Shown here one piece after another: positions 8,042 through 18,157 of a DNA stretch of 64,000 nt. Below the pieces are notes generated by a model. That model did not search any database and was not told where the DNA came from. It saw only the letters and a program-made list of their open reading frames with translations. The position numbers and the translations under genes were made by a program. The stretch spans positions 19,156 through 83,155 of the forward strand of contig CALYBP010000002.1 in NCBI GenBank assembly GCA_944415425.1, written 5' to 3'. This stretch comes from an uncultured Ruminococcus sp. GTDB lineage: Bacteria; Bacillota; Clostridia; Oscillospirales; Acutalibacteraceae. Within the stretch, counting starts at the first letter, position 1, and every line of letters starts with the position of its first letter.

Positions 8042-8071
8042 ATTATAACATGTTAATATGTCCGTTTGCAA
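8042..8071 (-). promoter_or_regulatory. XRE gene promoter with overlapping operator palindrome
   Basis: Minus strand: TTGCAA (8071-8066), 18-nt spacer, extended -10 TGTTATAAT (8050-8042). The palindrome TAACATGTTA (8046-8055) covers the upstream edge of the -10, and an inverted TTAACAT (8034-8040) sits at the expected start of transcription. This arrangement is typical of a self-repressing small HTH gene. Confidence 0.6.
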
Positions 8072-8291
8072 CTAAAAAATATGTTGATTATAATGTTGAA
8101 ACAAAATTTCCGAATTATACAAAATAATAATCCGTATGTTAATAAGTTATCATTTTATGTTAAAAACTTAATTTTGCAATTAAATTCATAAATAATATTG
8201 AGATTTTGCAAATAAAAATTGCATAATAGGCATATAAATATAAAATTTTCCAAATTTATTTAATTTTTTTGCAAGAATATGATATTTTTTA

Positions 8292-8320
8292 TTGCAAAAT
8301 TCTTCATAATATAGTATTAT
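8292..8320 (+). promoter_or_regulatory. gdhA promoter
   Basis: TTGCAA (8292-8297), 17-nt spacer, TATTAT (8315-8320); an overlapping TATAAT at 8318-8323 is an alternative -10. The leader then runs about 75 nt to a strong AAGGAGG at 8389-8395. Confidence 0.6.
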
Positions 8321-8325
8321 AATAA

Positions 8326-9735
<1,410 letters not shown>

Positions 9736-9755
9736 TCGTTTATAAATACGTTAAA

Positions 9756-9786
9756 AACAGCAGGTCAGTAACGGCCTGCTGTTTTC
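9756..9786 (+). terminator. gdhA intrinsic terminator
   Basis: AACAGCAGG (9756-9764) pairs with CCTGCTGTT (9775-9783), followed by TTTCT. It separates gdhA from the GNAT gene. Confidence 0.85.
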
Positions 9787-9802
9787 TGTAAAGAGGAAAA
9801 AT

Positions 9803-10339
9803 ATGAAATTAACAAAGAAATATCCCATTGAAACTCTAAATAAAATAGAATCCCTGTATTATATCTCGTTTCCTGATAATGAAAGAAAACCATTTAATTT
9901 AATCTTAGATAAATGCAAGTCTGATGATATGGAAGTAATTGCCATTACAGGGGATAACGATGAATTTTTAGGACTCGCAATCACTGTTTTATATAAAGAT
10001 ATAGTAATCCTTGATTATTTCGCTATATCAATGGAACAAAGAGGTAAAAATATCGGTTCAGAGGCTTTACGGCATATTTTTAATACTTACAAAAACAAGC
10101 GACTGCTGCTTGAAATAGAAGATCCTGATGTTCTATCTGAAAATCAGATTGAACGAATTCGCAGAAAATCATTTTACCTAAAGAACAATATGACGGTAAT
10201 GCCGTATAAAGTCGATTTGTTAGGAGTGCAAATGGAAATCTTAACATATAATTGTTTTGTATCGTTTGAAGAGTATCACAGCGTGTTTGAAAATGTATTT
10301 GATAAATCCGTATCCGATAAAGTTAAATTCATTTTTTAA
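9803..10339 (+). CDS. GNAT-family N-acetyltransferase
   Basis: A 178-residue protein with the acetyl-CoA-binding motif A of the GNAT fold, seen as DYFAISMEQRGKNIGSEALRHIF (the RGKNIG loop), preceded by the strands around FLGLAITVLYKDIVIL. The C-terminal extension MTVMPYKVDLLGVQMEILTYN resembles that of small Firmicute acetyltransferases. GAGG in front of ATG 9803 supports the start. It follows the gdhA terminator with only 16 bases between, so it is expressed by readthrough or a weak own promoter. Substrate unknown. Confidence 0.85.
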   Translation: MKLTKKYPIETLNKIESLYYISFPDNERKPFNLILDKCKSDDMEVIAITGDNDEFLGLAITVLYKDIVILDYFAISMEQRGKNIGSEALRHIFNTYKNKRLLLEIEDPDVLSENQIERIRRKSFYLKNNMTVMPYKVDLLGVQMEILTYNCFVSFEEYHSVFENVFDKSVSDKVKFIF

Positions 10340-10532
10340 TATTGATTATACGTTTATTATTATAAAAATCATTGCATAAAATAATATTAAGGTAAAAATT
10401 ATGGTTTAAAAAGATGATTTATTCAATTAATAAAATGCTGTCCATTCAATTAATTCTGCTTGGTATAATGATGTCACTAAATTACTTCAATTTTTTAAAA
10501 TTATTTTCTTTGAAGCCGTTTGCTACTCCCTG

Positions 10533-10562
10533 AATTATACAAAATATTCATTTTGTATAATT
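10533..10562. repeat. Perfect 13-bp inverted repeat (operator-like dyad)
   Basis: AATTATACAAAAT (10533-10545), loop ATTC, then ATTTTGTATAATT (10550-10562). The stem has only one G-C pair per arm, so it is a poor terminator; it lies 30 bases upstream of the recombinase -10 and looks like a dimer-binding operator. One arm plus one flanking base is repeated exactly at 8112-8125. Confidence 0.8.
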
Positions 10563-10593
10563 TTCTGTATAGGAATTATACTGTATCTTTTTA

Positions 10594-10602
10594 TGTTATA
10601 AT
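10594..10602 (+). promoter_or_regulatory. Extended -10 promoter of the recombinase gene
   Basis: TGTTATAAT fits the extended -10 form TGnTATAAT; no good -35 is needed and none is clear. The dyad at 10533-10562 lies directly upstream. Confidence 0.55.
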
Positions 10603-10723
10603 ACTTGTAAGAGTTAAGAGTTATTTGCAGCGTCTGTTCCCGTTACTCAGGCGTTCTGTTATAAAACTCATATTCAATCATATGTGTTTTTATTTTATTA
10701 TTTTTATAAAGGCTGTGAATTAT

Positions 10724-11704
10724 ATGGCGGCATCCTTCCGTGACGAGGCTCCTCAAATTTTAAAAGATTATTTGTTTTATCTTGAAACTATAAAATTAAA
10801 ATCTAAAAAAACCGTTGACGAATACTTTATAGATTTGCGGACTTTTTTCAGATACATTAAAAAGTCTCGAAAATTGGTCAGTGATGATACTGAATTTGAA
10901 AAAATTAAAATTGACGATGTTGACTTAGATCTTATTAAATCAATCACTCTCAATGACGCTTATGCATATATGGATTACCTGTATCGTGACCGTCATAATC
11001 AAAGTGCAGCTCGTGCAAGAAAATGCTCAAGCCTAAAAGGATTTTTTGATTTTATTTTTTCTAAAAAGCATCTTATTGACTCTAATCCGATGGCTCAGCT
11101 TGAAATGCCGAAAAAGAAAAAGTCTTTGCCTAAATATCTGACCCTTGAACAAAGCATAGAGTTGTTGAACGCCGTGGAAGGTGATTTTAAGGAGCGTGAT
11201 TACGCCATCCTTACCCTATTCCTCAACTGCGGATTGCGTGTTTCGGAAATGGCGGCTTTAAATTACGCAGATATTCGTTCCGATAATACGATGAGAATTA
11301 TTGGTAAAGGCAACAAAGAACGCGTTGTTTACTTGAATTCTGCCTGTTTAGATGCTATTAATGATTATATGAAAGTACGCCCTGTTGATGATGTTAAAGA
11401 TAAAAAAGCTCTCTTCATCAGCAGAAATCATAATCGCTTGTCAGTTAAAATGATTCAGGCAATGGTATATAAGTATCTCGCAAAGATTGGTCTTGAGGCT
11501 CAGGGATATTCCTGCCATAAGCTAAGACACACCGCAGCAACACTTATGTATCAGCACGGAGGCGTTGATGTAAGGGTGCTAAAGGAAGTTTTGGGACATG
11601 AAAATCTGGGCACTACCGAAATATATACTCATTTAAGCTCAGAACAAATGAAAAACGCAGCAGACTCAAACCCTCTCTCAAAAATCAAAAAGAAAAGTGA
11701 TTAA
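10724..11704 (+). CDS. xerD: XerD-like tyrosine recombinase
   Basis: A 326-residue site-specific recombinase. The N-terminal SAM-like core-binding domain (~10-120) is followed by the catalytic domain with all active-site residues: Arg in LNCGLRVSEM, Lys in GKGNKERVV, HKLRH (His-x-x-Arg), His in VLGHENLGTT and nucleophile Tyr in TEIYTHL. Length and ending match chromosomal XerC/XerD, which resolve chromosome dimers at dif. I chose ATG 10724 (AAAGG upstream, protein begins MAASFRDEAPQ); the frame continues upstream but across a dyad and promoter. No prophage or integron genes flank it, so a housekeeping Xer role is likeliest. Confidence 0.88.
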   Translation: MAASFRDEAPQILKDYLFYLETIKLKSKKTVDEYFIDLRTFFRYIKKSRKLVSDDTEFEKIKIDDVDLDLIKSITLNDAYAYMDYLYRDRHNQSAARARKCSSLKGFFDFIFSKKHLIDSNPMAQLEMPKKKKSLPKYLTLEQSIELLNAVEGDFKERDYAILTLFLNCGLRVSEMAALNYADIRSDNTMRIIGKGNKERVVYLNSACLDAINDYMKVRPVDDVKDKKALFISRNHNRLSVKMIQAMVYKYLAKIGLEAQGYSCHKLRHTAATLMYQHGGVDVRVLKEVLGHENLGTTEIYTHLSSEQMKNAADSNPLSKIKKKSD

Positions 11705-11709
11705 ATATC

Positions 11710-11745
11710 AAAAGGACAGGCGTAAATGACATCGCCTGCCCTTTT
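11710..11745. terminator. Bidirectional terminator between xerD and lysA
   Basis: AAAAGGACAGGCG (11710-11722) pairs with CGCCTGCCCTTTT (11733-11745) with a single A/C mismatch. T-rich tails exist on both strands, and it sits between convergent stops. Confidence 0.85.
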
Positions 11746-11757
11746 AAATTTTATGAG

Positions 11758-13056
11758 TTAAATATCGTTTCTTACAAGATCTTCGTAACTTTCACGCTTA
11801 ATAATCACGCGTGATTTTCCGTTATTGACCATTACCATAGCAGGTCTCGGAATTCTATTGTAATTTGAAGCCATAGAGTAATTGTATGCGCCTGTTGACA
11901 AAACAGCAATGGTGTCCCCTACCTCAACATTCGCAACCTTTGTATGCTCCTGAATAAGATCTCCGCTTTCGCAGCACTTTCCGGCAATTGTGACAATCTC
12001 ATCAGGCTCTTTGTCAGCTTTACCTGCATTCAACACCGTGTAATCGGACTGATAGAGTGCATAGCGGATATTATCTGTCATACCGCCGTCAATTGAAACA
12101 TAGGTTCTTGCGTTAGGGATAACCTTCTTACCGCCGACAGTATATAATGTAATTCCTGCTTCGCCGACAACCGACCTGCCCGGCTCAATGTAAATAAACG
12201 GAACAGGGAGTCCGAATTCTTCGGCTTTAGCTTTGACTGCGACAGAAACCTTCTCCATATAATTCTCATATGGAACAGGTTCGTCTTTGCTTGTATACAT
12301 AATTCCGAATCCACCGCCGAGGTTAAGTTCTGATATTGTTATGCCGAGTTCACGATTGATTTTTTCAATAAAGTCCATCATAATTTCAGCGGCAGTAACA
12401 AACGGCTCAATATCAAATATTTGAGAACCGATATGGCAATGCAGTTCTTTAAGTGAAACATTATCAAGCTTCAAAGCTTCTTTTACTGCCTCAAAAGCCT
12501 CCCCTGTTTCGAGCGCAAAACCAAACTTTGAATCAATCTGACCTGTTCTTATAAAATTGTGAGTATGGGCGTCAACACCGGGCTTTATTCTGAAAGAAAT
12601 ATTTACCTTCTTCCCCATTTCACCTGCAATTTGATTAAGCAATTCAAGTTCATAAAGGTTATCAACAACAAATTTGCCTACATTTGACTCAATAGCAAAT
12701 TTGATTTCATCAGAAGTTTTATTATTGCCGTGAAAATGCACTTTTTCCATAGGAAAGCCTGCCTTTAGTGCAGTATAAATCTCACCGCCAGATACCACAT
12801 CAAGTCCGATATTCTCCTCCTTAGCAATTCTGCAAAGCTCTTTACACGAAAGCGCCTTGCTTGCGTAAAGAGGCATACCGTTGCCGCCGTAATATTTCTT
12901 AAAGGAGTTTACATACGCACGGCAGGTTTCTCTGATTACATTTTCATCAAGTACATAAAGCGGCGTACCGTATTCCTTTGCAAGCTCCAAAGTATCGCAA
13001 CCGCCTATTGTTAAATGTCCCTTTTCGTTAACATTAAGACAATCGTTTACAAACAT
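11758..13056 (-). CDS. lysA: Diaminopimelate decarboxylase
   Basis: A 432-residue PLP enzyme of fold type III that decarboxylates meso-diaminopimelate to lysine, the last step of lysine synthesis. The PLP Lys is Lys67 in YASKALS; HCHIGSQIFD, the glycine loop NLGGGFGI, EPGRSVVG and the second-subunit catalytic Cys in CCESGD are all present. Length fits the family. It is last in the tig-clpP-clpX-lon-engB-lysA run, starting 3 bases after the engB stop, and ends at the shared terminator with xerD. Confidence 0.97.
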   Translation of the reverse strand: MFVNDCLNVNEKGHLTIGGCDTLELAKEYGTPLYVLDENVIRETCRAYVNSFKKYYGGNGMPLYASKALSCKELCRIAKEENIGLDVVSGGEIYTALKAGFPMEKVHFHGNNKTSDEIKFAIESNVGKFVVDNLYELELLNQIAGEMGKKVNISFRIKPGVDAHTHNFIRTGQIDSKFGFALETGEAFEAVKEALKLDNVSLKELHCHIGSQIFDIEPFVTAAEIMMDFIEKINRELGITISELNLGGGFGIMYTSKDEPVPYENYMEKVSVAVKAKAEEFGLPVPFIYIEPGRSVVGEAGITLYTVGGKKVIPNARTYVSIDGGMTDNIRYALYQSDYTVLNAGKADKEPDEIVTIAGKCCESGDLIQEHTKVANVEVGDTIAVLSTGAYNYSMASNYNRIPRPAMVMVNNGKSRVIIKRESYEDLVRNDI

Positions 13057-13059
13057 TTC

Positions 13060-13662
13060 CTATTCCCCCGTTTTGTTAAAATCAATAACAGATTCTTCAA
13101 TTAAGTGTCTTATCTCTTCGTTGCCAAACCCCGTTTGAGCCGAAAACGGAAGCAGCTTTACATGCTCAATAGAACTGAAAATATCATTGTAATACTGAAT
13201 CTGTTTTTCAAACTGAGTTTTTTTAAGCTTATCGCTCTTGGTAAGAACGGCGGCAAAATTGTATCCGCCTCTGTACAGAAAGTCTATCATATGCAAATCA
13301 TCATCAGTAGGAGGATGACGCAAATCAAGAATTTGAATAACAAGCGCACGCTTTCGCTGTTGGCTGAAATAACCTTCAACAAGCTCTGCCCATCTTGTTT
13401 TTTCAGCCTTTGATACTTTAGCATATCCGTAACCGGGCAAATCCACCATTCTGAATTCCTTAAGTTTATAAAAGTTAATTGTGGCAGTTTTACCCGGCTG
13501 TGAGCTGACTCTTGCAAGGGCTTTTCTTTGCACAAGTTTATTAATAAGCGATGATTTTCCAACGTTTGAATGTCCCGAAAAAACAACCTCGGGCATATCC
13601 GACTCTGGAAGCTGATTAACTTTTCCTGCCGCAAATTCAAAGCTTACTTCATTAAAATTCAT
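13060..13662 (-). CDS. engB: Ribosome biogenesis GTPase EngB (YsxC/YihA)
   Basis: A 200-residue TRAFAC GTPase needed for 50S subunit assembly. G1 is GHSNVGKSS (~30-38), the switch II region DLPGYGYAKV, G4 TKSD and G5 SAQTG follow in order. EngB beside Lon is a classic Firmicute order. It begins 8 bases after lon and ends 3 bases before lysA, so all three are likely co-transcribed. Confidence 0.96.
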   Translation of the reverse strand: MNFNEVSFEFAAGKVNQLPESDMPEVVFSGHSNVGKSSLINKLVQRKALARVSSQPGKTATINFYKLKEFRMVDLPGYGYAKVSKAEKTRWAELVEGYFSQQRKRALVIQILDLRHPPTDDDLHMIDFLYRGGYNFAAVLTKSDKLKKTQFEKQIQYYNDIFSSIEHVKLLPFSAQTGFGNEEIRHLIEESVIDFNKTGE

Positions 13663-13670
13663 TTTTTCAC

Positions 13671-16079
13671 CTACTGTCTTATAGCAGTTGTATTTTCATT
13701 ATCCTGCTTTCTGACTAACTTATGCTTGTCCCAATCATTTTCTGTTACATTAATAGCATTATTAACCGCCAAAACAAGTACATCTTTAAGGTTATCTACC
13801 GTAACAAAATTTATGTTGTTTTTAACCGCATTATCAATTTCAGTTAAATCAGGCTCATTTTCCTTTGGTATTATAACCGTTGTTATACCGTGTTTATATG
13901 CAGCCATACTCTTTTCCTTTAGCCCGCCTATCGGCAACACCTTGCCCCGCAGGGTAATTTCACCCGTCATAGCAATATCACATCTGACAGGTTTTGAAGA
14001 CAACGCCGAGTAGATTGCGGTTGCCATTGTTATGCCGGCAGAAGGTCCGTCTTTTGGGACAGCTCCCTCGGGCGCATGAATGTGAATATCTTTTTCTTTG
14101 TAAAAATCGGGATCAATGCACAACACATCGCTGTGATACCTTATACAGGAAATTGCAATTTTCGCAGATTCTTTCATCACATCACCGAGCGAACCTGTCA
14201 ATTCAATTTTACCCGTGCCGGGCATTACGGCAACCTCAATTGGAAGCAATTCCCCTCCAACCGATGTCCAAGCGAGTCCGTTTACCACTCCGATTTCATC
14301 TTTTTGAGTAAATTTATCAGAATTGTATTTCTTATTGCCGAGTAACTCATGTACTGATTTTTCGTCAATTTTAAATAATTCCTTGTTTTCCTCAAGTTTT
14401 TGTACAGCACATTTTCTCAAAATCGAAGCAATCAACCGTTCAAGTGTGCGCACACCCGATTCCCGTGTATAATAATCAATCAAATAGTATATACCCTTTT
14501 GAGTAAACTTGACTTCTTTGCTTGTAAATCCGCACAACTCAAGCTGCTTAGGAATAAGGTACTTCTTAGCGATATTAAACTTTTCTTCCCTCGTATAACT
14601 GTTAAGCTCGATAATTTCCATTCTGTCACGAAGAGGCGCAGGAATAGCAGAAACGTCGTTTGCAGTTGTTATAAACATAACATTTGACAAATCAAACGGT
14701 ATGTCGATATAATGATCCACAAACTTGTTATTTTGCTCGCTGTCGAGAACTTCAAGCAACGCAGAAGTCGGATCGCCCTTATAGTCAGAAGATAGTTTGT
14801 CTACCTCATCAAGTATAATAACAGGATTATTTGTTCCGGCAGATTGAATAGCAGAAATTATACGCCCCGGTATGGAACCTATGTATGTGCGCCTGTGTCC
14901 CCGTATTTCAGCTTCATCTCTCACACCGCCAAGCGCAATGCGGCAGCTTTCTCTTCCTATCGCCTTTGCAATTGACTGAGCTATTGAAGTTTTACCTACT
15001 CCTGGAGGACCCGCAAAACAAATAATCTGACCCTTTTGTTTTTCGCTGAGTTTTCTCACCGCAAGCTGTTCTATTATTCTCTGTTTAATTTTTTCAAGTC
15101 CGAAATGACTCTTATCAAGATCTTTTCGTATTTTGGAAATTACAATTTTGTCCTTTGAAGAATTGTTCCATGGCAGGGAAATTACGGTATCAAGATATGA
15201 TCTTATAACAGAAGCTTCCTGACTGCCGTATGACATTTTCATAAGCTTCTGACATTCTCTGAGCAGCATATCCTCTGATTTTTGGTCAAGGTGAAGCTGT
15301 GCGATTTTTTCGGCGTATTCTTCCGCTTCCGCAGATGGATTATCATCTTCGCCAAGCTCCTCCTCAATAACACGTTTCTGCTCCCTTAAAAAATAGTCTC
15401 TCTGATTTTCATCTATATGGAGCTTTGCTTTTCTCGTAATTTCTTCTTCTATTCGCAAAATAAAATTTTCATTTACAAGTATATCAAACACCTCATTAAG
15501 GCGCTCAGTTTGTGAAATAATTTCCAGTATGGACTGTTTTACATGATAATCAAGTATTAAATTGGAAACAATAAAATCAGCAAGCTCACCCGGCGACTTA
15601 CAAAGCGCTATCTTAAAGATTATATCGGGAGGCATCTTAGGCGAAACCTCCATATACTTTTCAAATTCTTTTTTAACAGCTCTCATAAGTGCATAATCCT
15701 CTGTGGTTGTGCCGCTTACGGAATCGTTAATTGGTTTTACTTCGGCCATAAGACATTTTTCGTCGAAAACCGGAGTGGAAATTTTAGCTCTGTACTGTCC
15801 CTCAATAACTATTCTGGTTGTATTTTCAGGCTGTTTTAAAATTTGTACCACCTTGGCAATCACACCTGTGGAATACAAATCGGTTATTGCAGGCTCATTT
15901 TCGACTGCATCGCGCTGAGTAGCTAAAAATATCAGCTGATCTCTCTTCATGGCTTTGTTTATAGCCGAAATGCTCTTTTTCCTGCCTACATCAAAATGTA
16001 TCAATGATTTAGGAAAAACCACTAATCCGCGTAACGGAAGTACCGGAACAGTCAAGGTTTCTTTAAAATCAAAATCCAT
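13671..16079 (-). CDS. lon: ATP-dependent protease Lon
   Basis: An 802-residue cytoplasmic AAA+ protease that degrades misfolded and regulatory proteins. The order is the N-terminal LON substrate domain (1-~200), a coiled coil, the AAA+ module with Walker A GPPGVGKTS and Walker B ILDEVDKL, and the C-terminal Ser-Lys protease with the catalytic Ser in PKDGPSAG. AAGGAG lies five bases before the ATG. The 90-nt gap to clpX contains a hairpin and an AATATGTAC direct repeat, so lon probably has its own regulation within the cluster. Confidence 0.98.
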   Translation of the reverse strand: MDFDFKETLTVPVLPLRGLVVFPKSLIHFDVGRKKSISAINKAMKRDQLIFLATQRDAVENEPAITDLYSTGVIAKVVQILKQPENTTRIVIEGQYRAKISTPVFDEKCLMAEVKPINDSVSGTTTEDYALMRAVKKEFEKYMEVSPKMPPDIIFKIALCKSPGELADFIVSNLILDYHVKQSILEIISQTERLNEVFDILVNENFILRIEEEITRKAKLHIDENQRDYFLREQKRVIEEELGEDDNPSAEAEEYAEKIAQLHLDQKSEDMLLRECQKLMKMSYGSQEASVIRSYLDTVISLPWNNSSKDKIVISKIRKDLDKSHFGLEKIKQRIIEQLAVRKLSEKQKGQIICFAGPPGVGKTSIAQSIAKAIGRESCRIALGGVRDEAEIRGHRRTYIGSIPGRIISAIQSAGTNNPVIILDEVDKLSSDYKGDPTSALLEVLDSEQNNKFVDHYIDIPFDLSNVMFITTANDVSAIPAPLRDRMEIIELNSYTREEKFNIAKKYLIPKQLELCGFTSKEVKFTQKGIYYLIDYYTRESGVRTLERLIASILRKCAVQKLEENKELFKIDEKSVHELLGNKKYNSDKFTQKDEIGVVNGLAWTSVGGELLPIEVAVMPGTGKIELTGSLGDVMKESAKIAISCIRYHSDVLCIDPDFYKEKDIHIHAPEGAVPKDGPSAGITMATAIYSALSSKPVRCDIAMTGEITLRGKVLPIGGLKEKSMAAYKHGITTVIIPKENEPDLTEIDNAVKNNINFVTVDNLKDVLVLAVNNAINVTENDWDKHKLVRKQDNENTTAIRQ

Positions 16080-16094
16080 ATAAACTCCTTGTAG

Positions 16095-16123
16095 AATATG
16101 TACGCTTAAAATATGTACACCTA
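16095..16123. repeat. Tandem imperfect 15-bp repeat upstream of lon
   Basis: AATATGTACGCTTAA at 16095 is followed 15 bases later by AATATGTACACCTAA at 16110. Read on the minus strand this gives two GTACATATT boxes, 16 bases before the lon ribosome site. It may be a protein-binding site; no known heat-shock operator (CIRCE or the CtsR heptad repeat) matches. Confidence 0.55.
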
Positions 16124-16130
16124 AAATTAA

Positions 16131-16158
16131 TAGCTGTATTGTTTTTGCAATACAGCTA
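16131..16158 (-). terminator. Hairpin between clpX and lon (possible partial terminator)
   Basis: TAGCTGTATTG (16131-16141) pairs perfectly with CAATACAGCTA (16148-16158). On the minus strand the tail TTAATTTTAG is only moderately T-rich, so it may attenuate rather than stop clpX transcription. Confidence 0.55.
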
Positions 16159-16169
16159 TAATCACATTA

Positions 16170-17507
16170 TCAAGACGCTGTGCTGCGTTTCTGACGCTTC
16201 GTTGCATCCTTCTTTGTTAAATTGCTCGTTCCCGCAGAAGCCTTTTCTTTTCTCCGAGTAATTTGAGGCTGGGCATCCGAGGTAATGACATCCTTTGTTA
16301 TAATAATTTTTTCTATTGTGCTGTCAGAAGGCGTTTCAAACATAAGATCGGTCAAAATACCCTCTATGATACCTCTTAAGCCTCTTGCGCCAGTATGCTG
16401 TTCCTGAGCCTTGCGAGCAATCTCGAGCAAAGCTTCCTCTTCAAAATAAAGCTCAACATGGTCAAGCTCAAATAACTTTTTGTACTGGGAAATAATCGAG
16501 TTTTTAGGCACAGTTAAAATCTTTACGAGCGCATCGGTATCAAGACCGCTCAATGCTGTAATAACCGGAAGTCTTCCTATAAGCTCAGGAATTATTCCGA
16601 ATTTTACAAGATCATGGGCAGTTACATCCTTCATCCAATCCGTTTCGTCAAGCTCTGTCTTTGACTTGACTATCGACTCAAAGCCTATTACGGAAGAGCC
16701 CTTGCGCTTTTCAACAATTTTTTCAAGTCCGTCAAACGCACCGCCGCAGATAAAGAGAATATTCTTTGTATCTATCTGTAAAAACTCTTGCTGAGGATGC
16801 TTTCTTCCTCCTTGCGGCGGAACATTTGCAACAGTTCCCTCAACAATTTTAAGGAGAGCCTGCTGTACGCCTTCACCGCTAACATCACGGGTAATTGACG
16901 GATTTTCGGATTTTCTTGCTATTTTATCAATCTCGTCAATGTAAATAATTCCGCGCTCTGCCTTTTCAATATCATAGTCGGCAGCCTGAATGAGCTTTAA
17001 AAGTATATTTTCAACATCCTCGCCCACATAGCCTGCTTCCGTTAATGTTGTTGCGTCAGCAATAGCAAACGGAACATCAAGCGCTTTTGCAAGAGTTTGA
17101 GCAAGCAAGGTTTTTCCTACACCTGTCGGTCCAAGAAGCAGAACATTACTTTTTGAAAATTCTACGCTTCCGTCGTCAGCAAAAGCTCTTTTATAGTGGT
17201 TATAAACAGCAACGCTGAGTGTCACCTTTGCCGAATCCTGCCCGATTACGTATTCATCGAGTATAGCTTTGATTTCCTTTGGCTTTAAAAGGCCGTCCAT
17301 AAGCTCTTCCGGTTTCGGCGGGGTCGGGGCCTTATCGGATTTCATTTCCTTTTCAAGTTCTCCCGATTCCTCAAGTATGCTCATACAAAGCTCAACACAT
17401 TGGTCACAGATATATACGCCGTTTCCGGCAATCAGTCTGCCCACCATTTCCTGTGGCTTTCCGCAAAAAGAACAGTAAATGTCCTTATCGTTGTTTTTAT
17501 TAGCCAT
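16170..17507 (-). CDS. clpX: ATP-dependent Clp protease ATP-binding subunit ClpX
   Basis: A 445-residue AAA+ unfoldase that feeds substrates to ClpP. The N-terminal zinc-binding domain has Cys12, Cys15, Cys34 and Cys37; Walker A is GPTGVGKT, Walker [11 protein letters not shown], and the ClpP-contact loop lies in the stretch after [12 protein letters not shown]. The tail after ~425 is basic and low in complexity. It starts 14 bases after the clpP stop, so the two form one unit. Confidence 0.98.
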   Translation of the reverse strand: MANKNNDKDIYCSFCGKPQEMVGRLIAGNGVYICDQCVELCMSILEESGELEKEMKSDKAPTPPKPEELMDGLLKPKEIKAILDEYVIGQDSAKVTLSVAVYNHYKRAFADDGSVEFSKSNVLLLGPTGVGKTLLAQTLAKALDVPFAIADATTLTEAGYVGEDVENILLKLIQAADYDIEKAERGIIYIDEIDKIARKSENPSITRDVSGEGVQQALLKIVEGTVANVPPQGGRKHPQQEFLQIDTKNILFICGGAFDGLEKIVEKRKGSSVIGFESIVKSKTELDETDWMKDVTAHDLVKFGIIPELIGRLPVITALSGLDTDALVKILTVPKNSIISQYKKLFELDHVELYFEEEALLEIARKAQEQHTGARGLRGIIEGILTDLMFETPSDSTIEKIIITKDVITSDAQPQITRRKEKASAGTSNLTKKDATKRQKRSTAS

Positions 17508-17521
17508 CAGTTATTCCTCAC

Positions 17522-18103
17522 TTATCTTTTTTCAATAACCTTATCAATAAGTCCATATTCAAGAGCCTGCTGCGCTGTCATAAAATTATCTCTGTTTGTA
17601 TCCCTTGCTATAACATCAATCGGTTGACCTGTATTTTCAGCAAGAATTTTATTAAGGCGCTGTTTCATGTCAAGAATATGTCTTGTGTGAATTTCCATAT
17701 CAGTTGCCTGACCCTGTGCTCCTCCCGACGGCTGATGAATCATAATATCACTATTCGGAAGAGCAAGGCGCTTACCTTTTGCTCCTGCAGCAAGCAAAAA
17801 CGCACCCATACTTGCAGCCATTCCCATACAAATAGTAGAAACATCGCATTTGATATAATTCATAGTATCAAAAATAGCAAAGCCATCTGTTACACTTCCG
17901 CCGGGGCTGTTAATATAAAGGCTTATATCTTTTGTAGGATCCTGGCTTTCAAGATAAAGAAGCTGAGCTACAACTACGCTTGCGCTTGCGCTGTTTACTT
18001 CTTCGTTAAGCATTATTATTCTGTCGTTTAAAAGTCGAGAATATATATCATAGGAGCGCTCACCCCTGTTTGTCTGTTCAACAACATACGGTATCAAAGC
18101 CAT
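17522..18103 (-). CDS. clpP: ATP-dependent Clp protease proteolytic subunit ClpP
   Basis: A 193-residue serine peptidase that assembles a 14-mer barrel with ClpX on top. The catalytic triad is Ser98 (MAASMGAF), His123 (MIHQP) and Asp172 (DTNRDNF), at standard spacing. Length is exactly that of bacterial ClpP. It lies between tig and clpX, as in E. coli and many Firmicutes. Confidence 0.98.
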   Translation of the reverse strand: MALIPYVVEQTNRGERSYDIYSRLLNDRIIMLNEEVNSASASVVVAQLLYLESQDPTKDISLYINSPGGSVTDGFAIFDTMNYIKCDVSTICMGMAASMGAFLLAAGAKGKRLALPNSDIMIHQPSGGAQGQATDMEIHTRHILDMKQRLNKILAENTGQPIDVIARDTNRDNFMTAQQALEYGLIDKVIEKR

Positions 18104-18157
18104 TCGATCATAACCTTTCTAAATAAATAATTGGCCAAAAAATCTAAAATATTCAAA

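Larger units (their letters stand above)
10340..10723. other. AT-rich intergenic region upstream of the XerD-like recombinase
   Basis: 384 nt with no credible gene. It contains an 11-bp direct repeat ATTCAATTAAT (10421-10431 and 10444-10454), a perfect 13-bp inverted repeat (10533-10562), an extended -10 promoter near 10594-10602 and a leader of roughly 115 nt. The upstream reading-frame extension of the recombinase (10520-10723) runs through the dyad and promoter and is not coding in my view. Confidence 0.7.

Noticed and set aside
10533..10562. Terminator reading of the dyad upstream of xerD
   Set aside because: Only one G-C pair per arm, a 183-nt distance from the previous stop and a direct position before a promoter make an operator the better reading.
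10520..10723. N-terminal extension of the XerD-like recombinase
   Set aside because: In frame, but it runs across a perfect inverted repeat and the promoter, has no ribosome site, and reads as Phe/Ile/Tyr-rich translation of AT-rich DNA. The family start lies at 10724.
13105..13413. Plus-strand open frame opposite engB
   Set aside because: Lies wholly antisense to a conserved gene, with no ribosome site and no recognisable domain. The same holds for other plus-strand frames over ileS (28046-28420, 29759-30142), leuS (46550-47353, 47963-48496), lon, smc and clpP.
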